From Vandiemenella viatica (Eukaryota > Arthropoda > Insecta > Orthoptera > Morabidae): DNA of 64,000 bases. A program made the translations under genes and the position numbers. How positions within the stretch are numbered: the first letter of the stretch is position 1; each line of letters opens with the position of its first letter. Shown here in pieces: positions 49,691 to 60,700 of the stretch. Location: contig JARYHS010013630.1 in assembly GCA_031002005.1 (NCBI GenBank), positions 237,591,539 through 237,655,538 on the forward strand. Direction: 5' to 3'. Below the pieces are notes generated by a model. It saw nothing but the letters and a program-made list of their open reading frames with translations. It made no database searches and had not been told where the DNA came from.

Positions 49691-49958
49691 TTTTTTTATG
49701 TGAACGGATTTGGCTAATTTTTTAAATTGTTTGTAATGGTCCAAATAAGATTTTCAAAAAATTGGAAAAGTTGCCTGGAAAGTTGTAAAATTTGCAAAAC
49801 TAAATGTGCTTTTTCTATGAACCAATTTAGCTATTTTTTTAAAATGTTTGTAATAGTCCGATTAGGGTATTTAGAGAAGGAAAAATTGGGAAATTTTTTG
49901 CGGAAAAATTGAGAACTGGAGAAAAAATAAAATGCTTTTTTCCATAGACTGATTTGTC

Positions 49959-50013
<55 letters not shown>

Positions 50014-50110
50014 GTCCAAATAAGATTGTTAGCAAAATAAAAATTGGAAAAGTTGCTGGTAAAATTAGAAAATTCGTGAAAAACTAAAAGTGCTATTTTA
50101 TGGGATTTTT
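49690..50110 (+). repeat. imperfect tandem repeat with T49 run
   Basis: Three to four diverged units, about 117-126 bp apart, each with (gaa/gac)(c)gattt-g-c-tatttttt, taatgg/agtccaaataaga, attggaaaa-ttgc and aaactaaa(a)tgctttt. Unit starts near 49698, 49815 and 49941. In the third unit the T run has grown to about 49 bases (49961-50009). It lies directly upstream of a Helitron helicase relic and may be part of that element. Confidence 0.65.
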
Positions 50111-50329
50111 GTTTGAACTCGAGACTAGAACTCATGATTTGAATGATGGATTCACATTTTCTTTTGTTCCTTATGCTTCCATAATGGAAACAACTCAACT
50201 GAATGTTTTCTATTGGGAAAAACTGGATGATTTGCAGAAAATTCTGGAACAACACATTCCACCCTAAATTAAAATAAAATAACATTTGTTTTTATTTTTG
50301 TGTTGTTTTGTAATCTGTACAACAATTGC

Positions 50330-50800
50330 AGTTACTTTATTTCTATTGCATATATATGAATTGAGGACATGTGCTTGATGATATCGAACAAGGTATTACC
50401 ATAATTAGGAATGACAGTCCCCATTCGTCCGATGCATGGTGCATTTAATCGATCAAGTTGAAACACGAAAAACAATGTGATTGTGATGCATTGAGAGAAT
50501 CAGTTTGAAGGAACATTCTGCTGTTGAATGGGCAACAAAAACATTTGAATGACACATTCATGAAACTTGTGAACAATGGAACTAGAGGAATATTCTTCTT
50601 GGACGCTTCTGTTGGAACTGGAAATATTTTTTTGATCTCATTGATTTTGGTAATGATTTGATTGCTGAATGAATTTGCACTTGCACTGCATCATCTGGAA
50701 TTGCAACAAAGTTGTTTGAAGGTGGTCAAACAGATCTTTCAGCATTCATGTTGCCACTGAGTATGCAAATCAATGAAACTTGTCACATAACCTAAATTTT
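50330..50800 (+). pseudogene. Helitron helicase relic
   Basis: At about 50580-50640 the frame reads GIFFLDASVGTGNIFLISLI, the Walker A region of the PIF1-family helicase of Helitrons (family: FFLDAPGGTGKTFL; here K is lost). After a frameshift the next segment reads ASSGIATKLFEGGQTDLSAF and LPLSMQINET, matching the family's SSGIAATLL-GGRTAHSAF-LPL stretch. Upstream sequence (about 50345-50420) is compatible with the same protein. Loss of the Walker lysine plus frameshifts make it inactive. Rolling-circle transposons encode this helicase next to a Rep nuclease; I found no Rep HUH motif. Confidence 0.65.
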
Positions 50801-51526
50801 GCTAACAAATGATCAAAATTAATTAAAAGAGCTGCAAGCTAATAAGAACCCAACAGTAAAGTATGTTCGGAATCATTTTCTTCCAGTTTTCCCAGTAAAT
50901 AATAGGAGTAAATAGTAAAGGACAATCACGAAAAATTGTCAACATTGGCTTTATAAAGAGAATTGCTTATTTCAGAATTGAAAATATTCCCTTCATGTTC
51001 AGAGATGCAGCCGGTGATTACGAGCTAAGCGTGGTACAACTTTAGACTTACAAAAAAGTACTGAACAAATATTTGATTTTGAAGTTTAAAAAATGTGTTG
51101 AGTAACATCCAAAGAAACAGTTAATTAATTTCACAGCTCCAATTTTTTAAGTTATGGAAAGATTCATAGCTCAAAAGATGCATAAAAATTTGAACTACAT
51201 CATATAAAACTTTAGAACCTTTAGGTAAAAAGTTAGTAACGTTTTTAGTTGAAATGAGGATTTTGAACGAAACACAAAATTTGCATACAGTGGAATTCAG
51301 CTAGATACAGATTGGAAAGTATCTTTAAATTAAAGTAGCATTTTCTTCAATACACACTGAAAGTTTTTTGTAACGATTTATTTAGTATTTTGGCCAAGAG
51401 AAAGAAAGGAAAATTAAAAATATAAATGAAAAATGGTGGGGGGGAAAGTCGTGTAGTTTGATTATAGGTTTTGAAAGGAAGAATGGAAACTATATTAGGG
51501 ATATTAAGGAGCATATAATAAACATC

Positions 51527-51528
<2 letters not shown>
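50801..51528. other. no gene recognised
   Basis: May include more of the Helitron relic, but no motif is secure. A short G run (tggtgggggggaaag) is at 51435. Confidence 0.3.
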
Positions 51529-51561
<33 letters not shown>

Positions 51562-51875
51562 TTCATCAGTCTTTTGACTGGTTTGATGCAATCCTCCATC
51601 CTTTCCTATCCTGTGCTAACCTCTTCATTTCTACATACCCCTTACAGCCCACGTCCTCAATTATCTGCTTAATATATTCTAATCTCTGTCTTCCTCTACA
51701 GTTCTTACCTGCAACTGTTCCCTCCACTAACAAATTAACCAATCCAGCATGTCTCAAAATATGACCTACCAGCCTGTCTCTTCTTTCTGTAAGCTTCTTC
51801 CACAAACTTCTTTTCTCACCCATCATTTCCAAAACTTGTTCATTTCTTACTTTGTTATATGTAATTTGAGAGGAT
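51529..51875 (-). mobile_element. RTE-like LINE, RT C-terminal end with poly(A)
   Basis: Minus strand 51832-51566 encodes EKRSLWKKLTERRDRLVGHI, then GKNCRGRQRLEYIKQIIEDV and KRLAQDRKGWR, ending in a stop followed by a T30 run on the + strand (51529-51558), which is the element's poly(A) tail. This C-terminal block (RRDRL-GH-LRH ... GKN-RGR-R) is common in insect endonuclease/reverse-transcriptase elements. 5'-truncated. A second, more decayed copy is at 55201-55450. Confidence 0.75.
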
Positions 51876-51885
51876 TACATGTCCT

Positions 51886-52090
51886 CGGGATACCCTTTGG
51901 GTCTTTAATGCAGTGGTTTCCCGCTGCCTTCTGCATCCCCATACCGTTGGCCATTTCCTCAAGGGCAAGAAGGTGCCCTGAACCGCTCCCCACTCTTCCG
52001 CCCACATTTCGGAGGCCGTTGGCAAGCAGTGGGTGATTCCTTATACCGGTAATCTTTCAGTCGCCAGAGCCTCGTCCATGCAAACAGGGT
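51886..52090 (-). mobile_element. SINE-like repeat, second family
   Basis: Segment with gataccctttgggtctttaa, tgcagtggtttcccgctgcc and gaggccgttggcaagcagtg, ending near gtaatctttcagtcgcc. I recognise this wording from dispersed arthropod repeats that carry a tRNA-derived head on the other side. GC- and CpG-richer than its flank, so comparatively young here. Head not visible. Confidence 0.5.
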
Positions 52091-52381
52091 GCACCATATG
52101 AATGAGAGGTTGACATTTGGTTGGAAAAGGCTAGTATAGCCTCTCCAAAACCCTTACACCCCAAACATCACTATCATATAGAAAATCACATTGTGTAACA
52201 TTTGGATAGAATTTCAGCTTTGTAGCATAGATACTTTTAAAGAAAATTGAACATATTAGTTAAGATGCAATAACAGTTTTCACCAAGAGATAAAATTATA
52301 AACAAGCTGGATTATATATCAAAAGATAGTGGAGAATGAGTAAATGATTTTAAAACAAGAATTAACATGTTAGCTTAAATA

Positions 52382-53681
52382 CAAGGGGGGATCAAATATA
52401 AACGGGATTGTTATTCCTGAACATCAACAACTGGCAGTATGGGTCCCGCGCTTCTGCTATGCTTAGGTGGGACCATTAGGAGTGGGGAGAGCATGCTGTT
52501 AGATATTTCCCGCTGTTTAGTCAGTAACACTAACAATCTCGGAGCAACAGGTGCATCCCTCCACTGCACAACGCATTATTATAAAATTTCTTGCTCTTGA
52601 AGGAGTTACAGTGGTGGAAATTTGTCAGAGATTGACTGCACAGTTCGGTGATCAAACATTGTCAAGGGTGCGTGTGTTTTTCTGGCATAAACAGTTCAAG
52701 GAAGGAAGAGAACATGTCGAAAATCAGCAACACGATCACCGTCCTCGGACCAGCGTTACAAACGAAAACATTCGTGCGATTAAAGACATTATTGACGACG
52801 ATCTACGGGCGAGAGTATCAGATATTGCAGAACAAGTCAGAATCAGTTATGGGAGCTGTCAAGCAATCAACACAAAACACCTACAGTTCTGTAAAGTGTG
52901 TTCCAGATGGGTCCCTCATCTTTTGACCGAAAATCTGAATTTGAGACGTTTGGAAGACTGTCAGAGGCTTACAGCAAGGTTTGTGGAAGAAGGTGATGCA
53001 TTTTTGAGCCAGATTGTCACCTGCAATGAAACATGGGTTAACCACTACACTCCAGAACCCAAAGATGCCAGTAAGGAGTGGCGGAGGAAAGGGGAGGCAG
53101 CACCAGAAAAAAGCCAAGACTCAACTGTCAGCTGGCAAGGTTCTTTCAACGGTTTTTTTCAATCAGCGTGGCATTTTGCTGATTGATTTTTTGCATGAGT
53201 GATGCACAATCAATGCTGCTTACTACCGTGAGTTGTTGAACAAGGCGAGAGTTGCATATCACCGCAAAAGAAGAGACCAACTGATTCTATACGTCATTCT
53301 CCTCCACGACAATGCACAACCCCATACTGCATCTCTAACTGTCTCTAAGCTACAGGAAATGCACTGGACTACACTTGATCACACTCCTTACAGTCCGAAC
53401 TTATCACCCTACAATTTCCATTTGTTCGGACCTCTTTAAGAAGCTCTAGGAGGGCAACGATTCAAAGATGAGGAGAGTGTGGAAGACTTTGTGCACAACT
53501 GGCTGGTGACAAGACCCTGTTCTTTTTATGATGAGCGCATCAAAAAGATTCTCATATGCTGGGAAAAATGTATTTCCAAAGCAGGAAACTATGTGGAAAA
53601 ATAAATTGTAATTACCTTGTATTTTTCAATAAATGAATTTAAATAAAAAATAAAATCCCGTTTATATTTGATCCCCCCTCG
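52382..53681 (+). mobile_element. mariner transposon, full length, inactive
   Basis: 1300 bp bounded by 27-bp inverted repeats with one mismatch (left caaggggggatcaaatataa, right on the other strand cgaggggggatcaaatataa), flanked by TA (52380-52381 and 53682-53683), the mariner target duplication. The transposase reads from about 52551: IIIKFLALEGVTVVEI, FFWHKQFKEGREHVE, WVPHLLTENLNLRRLE, TCNETWVNHY, KTQLSAGKVLSTVFF, LLHDNAQPHTA, YSPNLSPYNFHLF. The catalytic D-D-34-D triad is N (53026-53028), D (53308-53310), N (53413-53415; 34 residues after the second). Frameshifts occur near 53100 and stops near 53186-53230. Dead by several independent lesions. Confidence 0.95.
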
Positions 53682-53683
53682 TA

Positions 53684-54389
53684 CTTTGCAAATGAGAGAC
53701 AATTTTAGACTCTGTTCCTTTAGGATTTTTTTTAGAAAAACAGTTGTAATTATGGAGCTTTTATAAGTAATTAATTTAACATTTAGATGAAGAGCTACCA
53801 TATACAAAAGTTTTAAAAAGATTGAAGTAAAAATAAGACTGAGCATTGCGCAAGGTATCCGGTCATCTATAAATAAGGAGCTGGAGGCAATGGTGGAGGC
53901 AGTCGTTTGAAAGCTTTAGCAAAGACAGGTTGTGTCAGGGCACAGCAGATTTGGTACCATGTGGAGTAGAGAAAGAAAACTTAGGCGGAAGTGATGCAGC
54001 CAGTCGGTCATGTCAGGCCAGCTTCAAATTATAATGGAGAAGTGACTTTTCTCTCGATGTCATAGAACTATATTTAGTTGACGGGGTCTTTTGGGAGTTC
54101 TTGCTGCTTGACTCAGGGCTTAAACCTGCTTTAAATTATTTTGGAGAAGAGTCTGATGCTTTAAGAATTGGTTACCATATGATGCACTTTATTCGGAGAA
54201 TATACAGGGTTCAGATTCAGCACAAGACAGAATATCCTTAGGCTACATTAATGGTCATAGCTTATCATGTAGCTGTATTCACTATCCCCTGGTACAGCTA
54301 AGTCATTAACAAACTCCAACGGGCAACCTTTTGAAGAACTATGCGATGGCTAAAGTTTTTTGCAGCAATTGCAAATTGATCATTTCAGG
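53684..54389. other. Robo intron, nothing recognised
   Basis: No repeat family or coding signal that I can name. Confidence 0.35.
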
Positions 54390-54690
54390 CAGGGGCGGAT
54401 CCAGGGGGGGGGGGAGCTAGGGGGCTCAAGCCCCCCCCCCAAACGTATCTAGGTCCACCCCTGACATTGTAGTTTTGAGACCTTTTTTTTTTTTTTTTAG
54501 CTCTACGGATTTGAGGCCCGAGGAGGCTATAAATACTACCTTTTTTACGACTCAAGCCCCCCCCAAAACAAAAATCCACTGAACGCAAGCCCTCTGAACC
54601 AAAATTTACTGAAGCCAAGCCCCCCCAAACCAAAGTCCGCTCAAGCCCCCCCCCCCCCCCCCCCAAAACAAAATCCTGTATCCGCCCCTG
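54390..54690. mobile_element. hAT-type MITE with 8-bp target duplication
   Basis: Ends caggggcggatccagg (left) and, on the other strand, caggggcggatacagg (right) are inverted repeats of 16 bp with one mismatch. Flanks atttcagg (54382-54389) and atttcggg (54691-54698) agree at 7 of 8 positions, a hAT-type duplication. The interior (301 bp in all) has no coding content. It is full of C runs on the + strand (up to about 18 at 54647-54664), a G11 run near the left end, and gcccccccaaa words in tandem-like array. Confidence 0.85.
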
Positions 54691-54698
54691 ATTTCGGG

Positions 54699-55164
54699 TG
54701 AATGTAGAATGGCACATGAAAAGCCTTTGGAGGCATTAGACCGAATAATGCAAGATCTACAAAACAATCAAAACTGATTTTATGGTGTGATGATTGAAAT
54801 TGAAATGTAAATAAAATACCTTGAGATTTCAAATTTAATGGAAGAAAACAAATCAATATGTTAACATGACATTCTGACTTGATTCAATCGTGACTTAAAT
54901 TCTGGAATAAAACTGCATGATCAATCAAATTCCAGGCGCATCACACATTTTGAGCATTTCATCAGTTATTAATGTTGCATGTAAAGTTTCCCATTTGCGT
55001 ATTTCTAAATGAATTCCTCCTAAAATTGAATATCCATGGACACAATCATTTATAAATACAATGATCACTCAAAATACATTTTTCTCATTTTTACGTTGTT
55101 TACACATTTTCAATAGCATTTCACAAATTCACAGCACAATCACAAACAAATTTAATTGAAATTT
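54699..55164. other. Robo intron, nothing recognised
   Basis: AT-rich. Confidence 0.35.
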
Positions 55165-55196
55165 GGACAGGACAATATCTGTTGTGTCAGCTAGTA
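55165..55196 (+). repeat. possible Helitron-like end
   Basis: Sequence ggacaatatctgttgtgtca ends in gctag before T, like the end at 1513. Isolated; low weight. Confidence 0.25.
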
Positions 55197-55200
55197 AATA

Positions 55201-55450
55201 TTTTTTTTTCTTTATTCTTTTTGTCATCAGTCTTTCAACTGGTTTGATGCAATCCTCTGTCCCTTCATATCTTGGGCTAACCTCATCATCTCTACATACC
55301 CCTTACAACCTGCATCCTTAATTATCTACTACATATATTCTAATCTGTGTCTTTTTCTACAATTCTTCGACTGTTCCCTCTACTAACAAATTAACCATGT
55401 CTCAAAATATGACCTACCTGCCTGTCTCTTCTTTCTGTAAGCTTCTTCCA
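55201..55450 (-). mobile_element. RTE-like LINE fragment, second copy
   Basis: Starts at a T-rich run and repeats tgctttcatcag-like cttttaactggtttgatgca, cttacaacctgcatccttaa and gacctacctgcctgtctctt found in 51555-51800. More deletions than the first copy. Confidence 0.75.
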
Positions 55451-55521
55451 CAAAGAAATCTGTATAAATATATATAAATCTATAAAAATATATATAAACA
55501 GATGTGTGTTTTCCTGTATTT

Positions 55522-56567
55522 CACTTTTCAGCTACCACTGCCTAGCACAGATCACTGGTCTTTGTGTGTGGAAGTAGCATGGAGTTTCCTTTCATGCACT
55601 ACATTGGCCGAATGTCGATAGCTGTGGGAATGTGGGAGATATGATGGTTGAAAGTGGCCGATCAAGGATATTTTCGTATTTCGGCCAAAGACATGTGTCT
55701 CTGTATATGTCACTCTGCTCTCACAACTACATAGCATATACCATTGGTGATTGTGTATGGTAGTGGTATCATGTCTCCTATCGTGTACTATGATGGTTAG
55801 ATGTTGGTAGCTATGGGGATGTGCGAAATATGGTGGTTGAAAGTGGTCGACCTGCGGCACTTTCATATTTCTACCAAAAACGTATATCTCATGGTGTATC
55901 ACTTTTCAGCCAAAACTATTTAGCACAGATTACTGGCGTTTGTGTGTGGTAGTAGCACAATGTCATCCATCAATAACAATGTTGGCTAAATTTCGGTAAC
56001 TGTGGTAGTGTGGGAGATATGGTGGTTGAAAGTGGCCGATCAAGGATATTTTCGTATTTCGACCAAAGACACATGTCTCTGTATATGTCACTCTGCTGCC
56101 ACAACTACATAGAATAGACCATTGGTGTTTGTGTATTATAGTGGTATCATGTCTCCTATCGTGTACTATGGTGGTTAGATGTCGGTAGCTATAGGGGTGT
56201 GAGAGAGATGGTGGTTGAAAGTGGTCGACCTGCGGCACTTTCAATTTTCTACCAGAAACGTGTGTGTCATGGTGTATCACTTTTCAGCCAAAACTATCTA
56301 GCGCAGATCACTGGTGTTTATGTGTAGTAGTATCACAGAGTCTCCTGTCGATAATAACGTTGGCTGAATTTTGGTAACTGTGGTTGTGTGGGAGATATGG
56401 TGGTTTAAATTGGTCCATCAAGGATATTTTCATATTCCGAACAAAGACATGTGTTTCCGTATATTTTACTTTGCTGCCTGTCCGTAACGGACAGATGACT
56501 GGCATTTGTGTGTGGTAATAGCACTGAGTCTCCCATTTTGCAGGGTGGTGGTTAGATGTCAGTAGCT
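55522..56567. repeat. 189-bp tandem array with 378-bp higher-order period
   Basis: About 5.5 monomers. The landmark cacttttcagc or its variant cactctgct-c begins at 55522, 55711, 55900 and 56278, i.e. 189 bp monomers of two alternating types, so the A-type units recur at exactly 378 bp (55522, 55900, 56278). Each unit contains tgtggg(a/g)gatatg-tggttgaaagtgg-like wording and 'tgtgtgtggtagtagca'. The monomer is 63 codons long, so one minus-strand frame stays open across units: 55902-55552, 56280-55963 and 56505-56308, with the repeat residues FGRN(M/T)K and HFQPPYL. Inside a Robo intron. Confidence 0.9.
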
Positions 56568-56617
56568 GTCAATCCAAATTCTTTACAAACACGAACGAAA
56601 TCGTGGGTACCAGCTAA
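56568..56617 (+). repeat. Helitron-like 3' terminus after the array
   Basis: Tail acgaacgaaatcgtgggtac then cagctaa before T, similar to the end at 1513 (gaagtcgcgggtatcagctag). It places the tandem array next to a CTRR-type end, as in Helitron-like elements that carry internal minisatellites. Confidence 0.35.
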
Positions 56618-56776
56618 TAAAATAATAAAACTATCATAAAAAACATGTTTCAAGTTATATATTTACAACGTATGCTAAGTAATACCTCAAAATATCTTTT
56701 TTTAAATATATCTATAATGTCCAAAATGGCCCAAAATTAAGATTTATTTTTAAAAAATGTTGTAAATATGTTTCAG

Positions 56777-57202
56777 ATTCAAGACCAAGCGGAGGTGTAT
56801 TATCTACTCCTCTAAATGTAAAAACAGCAGTGGGTTTGACATCAAATTCTCATGATTCTTCACTCTGGATAGAAAATCGACCCACACCTAACTGCTGGAG
56901 ATCATCAGAGCCACGCACAGTAACAACTGGAGGATCTGTTACACCTACGCTAAAGGACTGTTTAGAAACAGGATTGCTTCAGACTCCTGCCTATGCTGAA
57001 ACTGGAATTCAGTCAACACCAACCTATGCTGAAACTGGGGACACAAATGTTGAGAATGAACACATGCCTGCTTATGCTGAAGTAGATGCTGCTCATACAA
57101 CCCTCAGCAGTTTTCCAAGGCCACAGAATGGGAGACGAAAGTCCAGCACCATATGCAACAACCACTTTGGTTGGAAGTTCTCGTCAGCACATTGGTAACA
57201 TG
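56777..57202 (+). CDS. robo: Roundabout receptor, cytoplasmic exon with CC1 motif; frameshifted
   Basis: Acceptor atatgtttcag before 56777; donor aacatg|gtaaat after 57202. It enters with AT (completing the G left by 47270). It encodes SRPSGGVLSTPLNVKT, SSLWIENRPTP, then three tyrosine motifs PAYAETG, PTYAETG and PAYAEVD (Tyr codons at 56992, 57025, 57073), and, in the next frame, SPAPYATTTLVG, the Robo CC1 motif, ending GNM. The two parts are offset by one base: 426 nt do not fit the phases at the two ends (425 would). The extra base probably lies in the AAA at 57138-57140. The motifs are phosphotyrosine and co-receptor docking sites that act in growth-cone signalling. Sequencing or assembly error is more likely than a real mutation, but this is not proven. 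Confidence 0.85.
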
Positions 57203-57789
57203 GTAAATTTGAGCACAAATTACTTTACTTTTCATTAATTATGAACTTAACAACTGCATACACTAATTGTAAATATTTTCTTTCCTGTCAAACATACATT
57301 GATGAAGATTTCAGAAACAGAAGGCAGTGATTTTCAAATACAAATAAAGTAAAGGGAAAGGAACAATTGTTTACATACATAATAATGTGGAAGAACAGAC
57401 ACATGAGAAGCATGGTGAACACAGACCAATGATAAAATGTTTTTACTTCATTCCTATATTAATCCAATAACATAATGCAAAGCAAATCAAAGCACAAGTA
57501 ACTAGTAATTTATTAGTGAAAACTGAATGGAGTGGTGGTGGGTTTGTGAGTAAGAGGGGAAAGGGGTGAAATTTAGTCAGGAACTTGTTTGATACAGCAA
57601 TGAAATTAGGTGGAATCAAGAATAAAACAGAATAGATATTTAATTTTAATGTAATTTAACTGCTATGGAGCACATGCTCTGGTGGCACTTTCCCTGCACA
57701 CCCATTTCTGGTATCCACCTACTTCTGCCCTATATAGATTTTAAGTTCTTTCAGCATTTTTGGTAAATTATTCATCATTTATCTTGGTA
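57203..57789 (+). other. Robo intron, nothing recognised
   Basis: AT-rich, starts at the donor gtaaat. Confidence 0.5.
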
Positions 57790-60700
57790 ACTTATTCCAA
57801 TCCTTGACCCTCCCTCCCCTCCTATGAAAGAAAATCTTCCCACACCTTCTGTCTGAATCTGAGTGTCAGCTTGTGGTCATGGTAATATTTTCCCTTCCAT
57901 ACTACTAATTTTACACCAATGTCTTTCCATGCCTCAACACCAACATATGCCTTGTACACTACCATGACTCTCTTCACCCTCCTTCTCTCTTCCAGTGAAT
58001 CCCATTCCAGCTCCTTTATCATGTCTGATTGTTCTACAGTAATTTTCAGAAACAAATCTTGCAGCCCTCCTTTGTACCAAATCCAACTCCTCTATTTGAT
58101 ATCCAAAATGGGGGTCCAATACTACACCATCATATTCAAGCTATGGTCTGACCATTGTTTCATAACCCAATGCCCTTACTTCTCTGGTATATCCCCTCAC
58201 CACTCTATCCAACAAGTGAAACATTTTGAAACCTAATCCTACTGCCTGTCCAATGTATCCTGCCCAGTTGAATTGTTATCAAATGTTATGCCTAGGCATT
58301 TACATTTCAGTCTTCAACAAGCAATTCTTTCCACACTATATAATCATAATCAACCTAAGAAGCTCACTCTTCTTTGCGTTATCTTAATACAATGTTGACC
58401 TATCCAACTAGATATCTTGTCCAGGTTATCCTGCAACTGTTCAGTCTTCTACCATTTTGATCTTAGTTATATAGCTTTATGTCATCTGCAAACAACCTAA
58501 CTTCTGACAATAAACCAGCAACACAAACATTCATTAGAATAATGAATAGCAATGGTCCCAAAACACTATCCTGTGATATTTCCGAATTTCACATCAACTT
58601 CTTTTCATTCTACATTTCCTTCTCCAACTTTTTGTTTTCTACCTTTTAAGAATGCTTCTATCCAAGAAACCACTTTCTCATCTACTCCAATAGTTTTTAC
58701 CTTATTTACCATCATTTTATGGCCCTCTTTATCAAACTGAAAGACCTTGTACTATGCTATCTATTTGGTCTCCCTTGTATATTTCATCCTTGATATCTTG
58801 ATTATAGCCTACTAACTGAGTTTTGCATGAATATCCTTGTCTCAAGCCAAGTTGCTGACTTGAAAACCACTTATATTCCTTACTCAAATTTCTGATGTGG
58901 TTGCATATCAAACTCTCCATTAATTTACAAACTGCTGATGTCAAACTGATTAGCTTACAATTTGTCAACCCTCGTTTATGTACAAGTACTACTATTGCAC
59001 TTTTCCAGTTCTCTTGTAAGCAGCAAGTATCCAAACTCAGTTTAAATAAATTTTCAGGGTTAGGTACAATGTAATATCGTGCTAACCTTTAAGGCATCTG
59101 TAGTAATATTATCTATACCAGCTCCTTTATTGTATTTATTCTTTCTTAGTTCCTTTATGATATCATTAGGATGAATTTCACATTTTCTAGTCTGCTCATT
59201 TCTGATTGTGTGGATAAGCTCATTCTATAATTTACATTCTCCCATTCCCTGCAACATTGTCCCTAACAGTCTCACTAAACCAGTTATTTAAAATCTTTGC
59301 CTTTTTCATGTCCTCAGTAACTTCTTCTCCATCCTTATATGTAATTGTCTCAACAGCTTCCCTTCCCCTCAGTTTTTTAACATAGTTATAGAAATTTCTA
59401 CATGCATCCATCAGTTGTTCCCAATAATATTCTTCATAAACCCATCTTTAGCCAACTTCTTTTCTATTATTAGATCCCTGATTAGTTGTTTCAGTATTCC
59501 CTACTGCCTTGCTGTCCCTTAGTTCCATTATGTTTTCTTCTCACCAACCCATTTAACTGCCTCACCTACCTATTATAGTAAGTAGATTTTGTACTTCTAT
59601 TTATTCTCTATTTTGGTACATATATATACTTCTTGACCCTTTTTTATTATCTTCCTGAATTCTTCCCATTTTGAATGTACTAAATGTGCCATCCTGTCAT
59701 TTGTTGAAACTTCCCTGAAATATCTCTTCAATTTCAATATCTGTACCTTTTTATAACTGTAGCCATTTTCCCTTTCAATTTTGCTCAAAGGCTTACTGAA
59801 TCCTTTAATACCGGTATCCATTAGAATTGCATAATGATCACTTATTCCCTCAGTTATTTAACACCTGACAAGGCTATAATTGGGGTTTATTAGGAAGATA
59901 TCCAACATGTTTTATCCCATTGTGTTCTGCTCTACCAGTTGTGTAAAACCTCCTTCCCTTATTAAGGTATTTGCAAATTACTGTTCCATTGTATTATTAA
60001 TCTCATTTCCTACTGATTTTACACCTGGTAAATTTAAATCCCCACCAATAATGACCATTCTACTCTCACTTCTGAACTCTAAGTATGAGTTTAGTTTCTT
60101 CGCAAGAACCTCTTCTTCATCATTCATTCCTCCACTGTGGTAAGCAGCTGACATCAAATTTCTTTTTTATTACTCCAGAAATCTACCCTGAGTAATTCAT
60201 GAAATTCCAATGAATTCTAGTATTCTTTGCTAATCAGTATGAAAACCCTCTGCTAATTACTCCTCTATCTCTGCAGTACACTATGTAACCATAGAAAAAA
60301 ACTCGTTGTCTAGTACTTCTTTTAATCAAGAATCTACTTCTATAACTACTTTAGTTCACGTATCTCTATTAAGTTTTTGAATTCTATTACTTCATTCATT
60401 ATACTTCTACAGTTCACCAGTGACACTCTTATTACTGGCTTATTGATATTTTCAGCATAAACCTTCAAGTTCCTAGTACTTCCCCCATTAGCTATTGTTT
60501 CAGCAGTTTTATCTATTTCTTTAGCATTTGTGATTTTTTCCCAATGTGGATCTAGAATCAGTATCCCTAACCTTAAAAAAAGTCCCAATCCTTATCCCAT
60601 TATCACTCAAAGTGGGCTCTTTTAAAGCTCTAGCTAAACACTGAGAATGTATCCATTGCCCTTTTGTATACATAGGCAAAACCTCCAAGACAGAACAAAT

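Noticed and set aside
49839..50285. 148-codon minus frame with a lysine run
   Set aside because: The lysines are the T49 run read backwards; the rest is tandem-repeat sequence.
54385..54717. 110-codon Gly/Pro-rich minus frame
   Set aside because: It is the hAT MITE with its homopolymers; not a protein gene.
57130..57202. Exon end in the upstream frame using donor attg|gtaaca
   Set aside because: That frame loses the CC1 motif and its phase 2 end does not fit the phase 0 entry of the exon at 61334; the CC1 frame with donor atg|gtaaat fits both.
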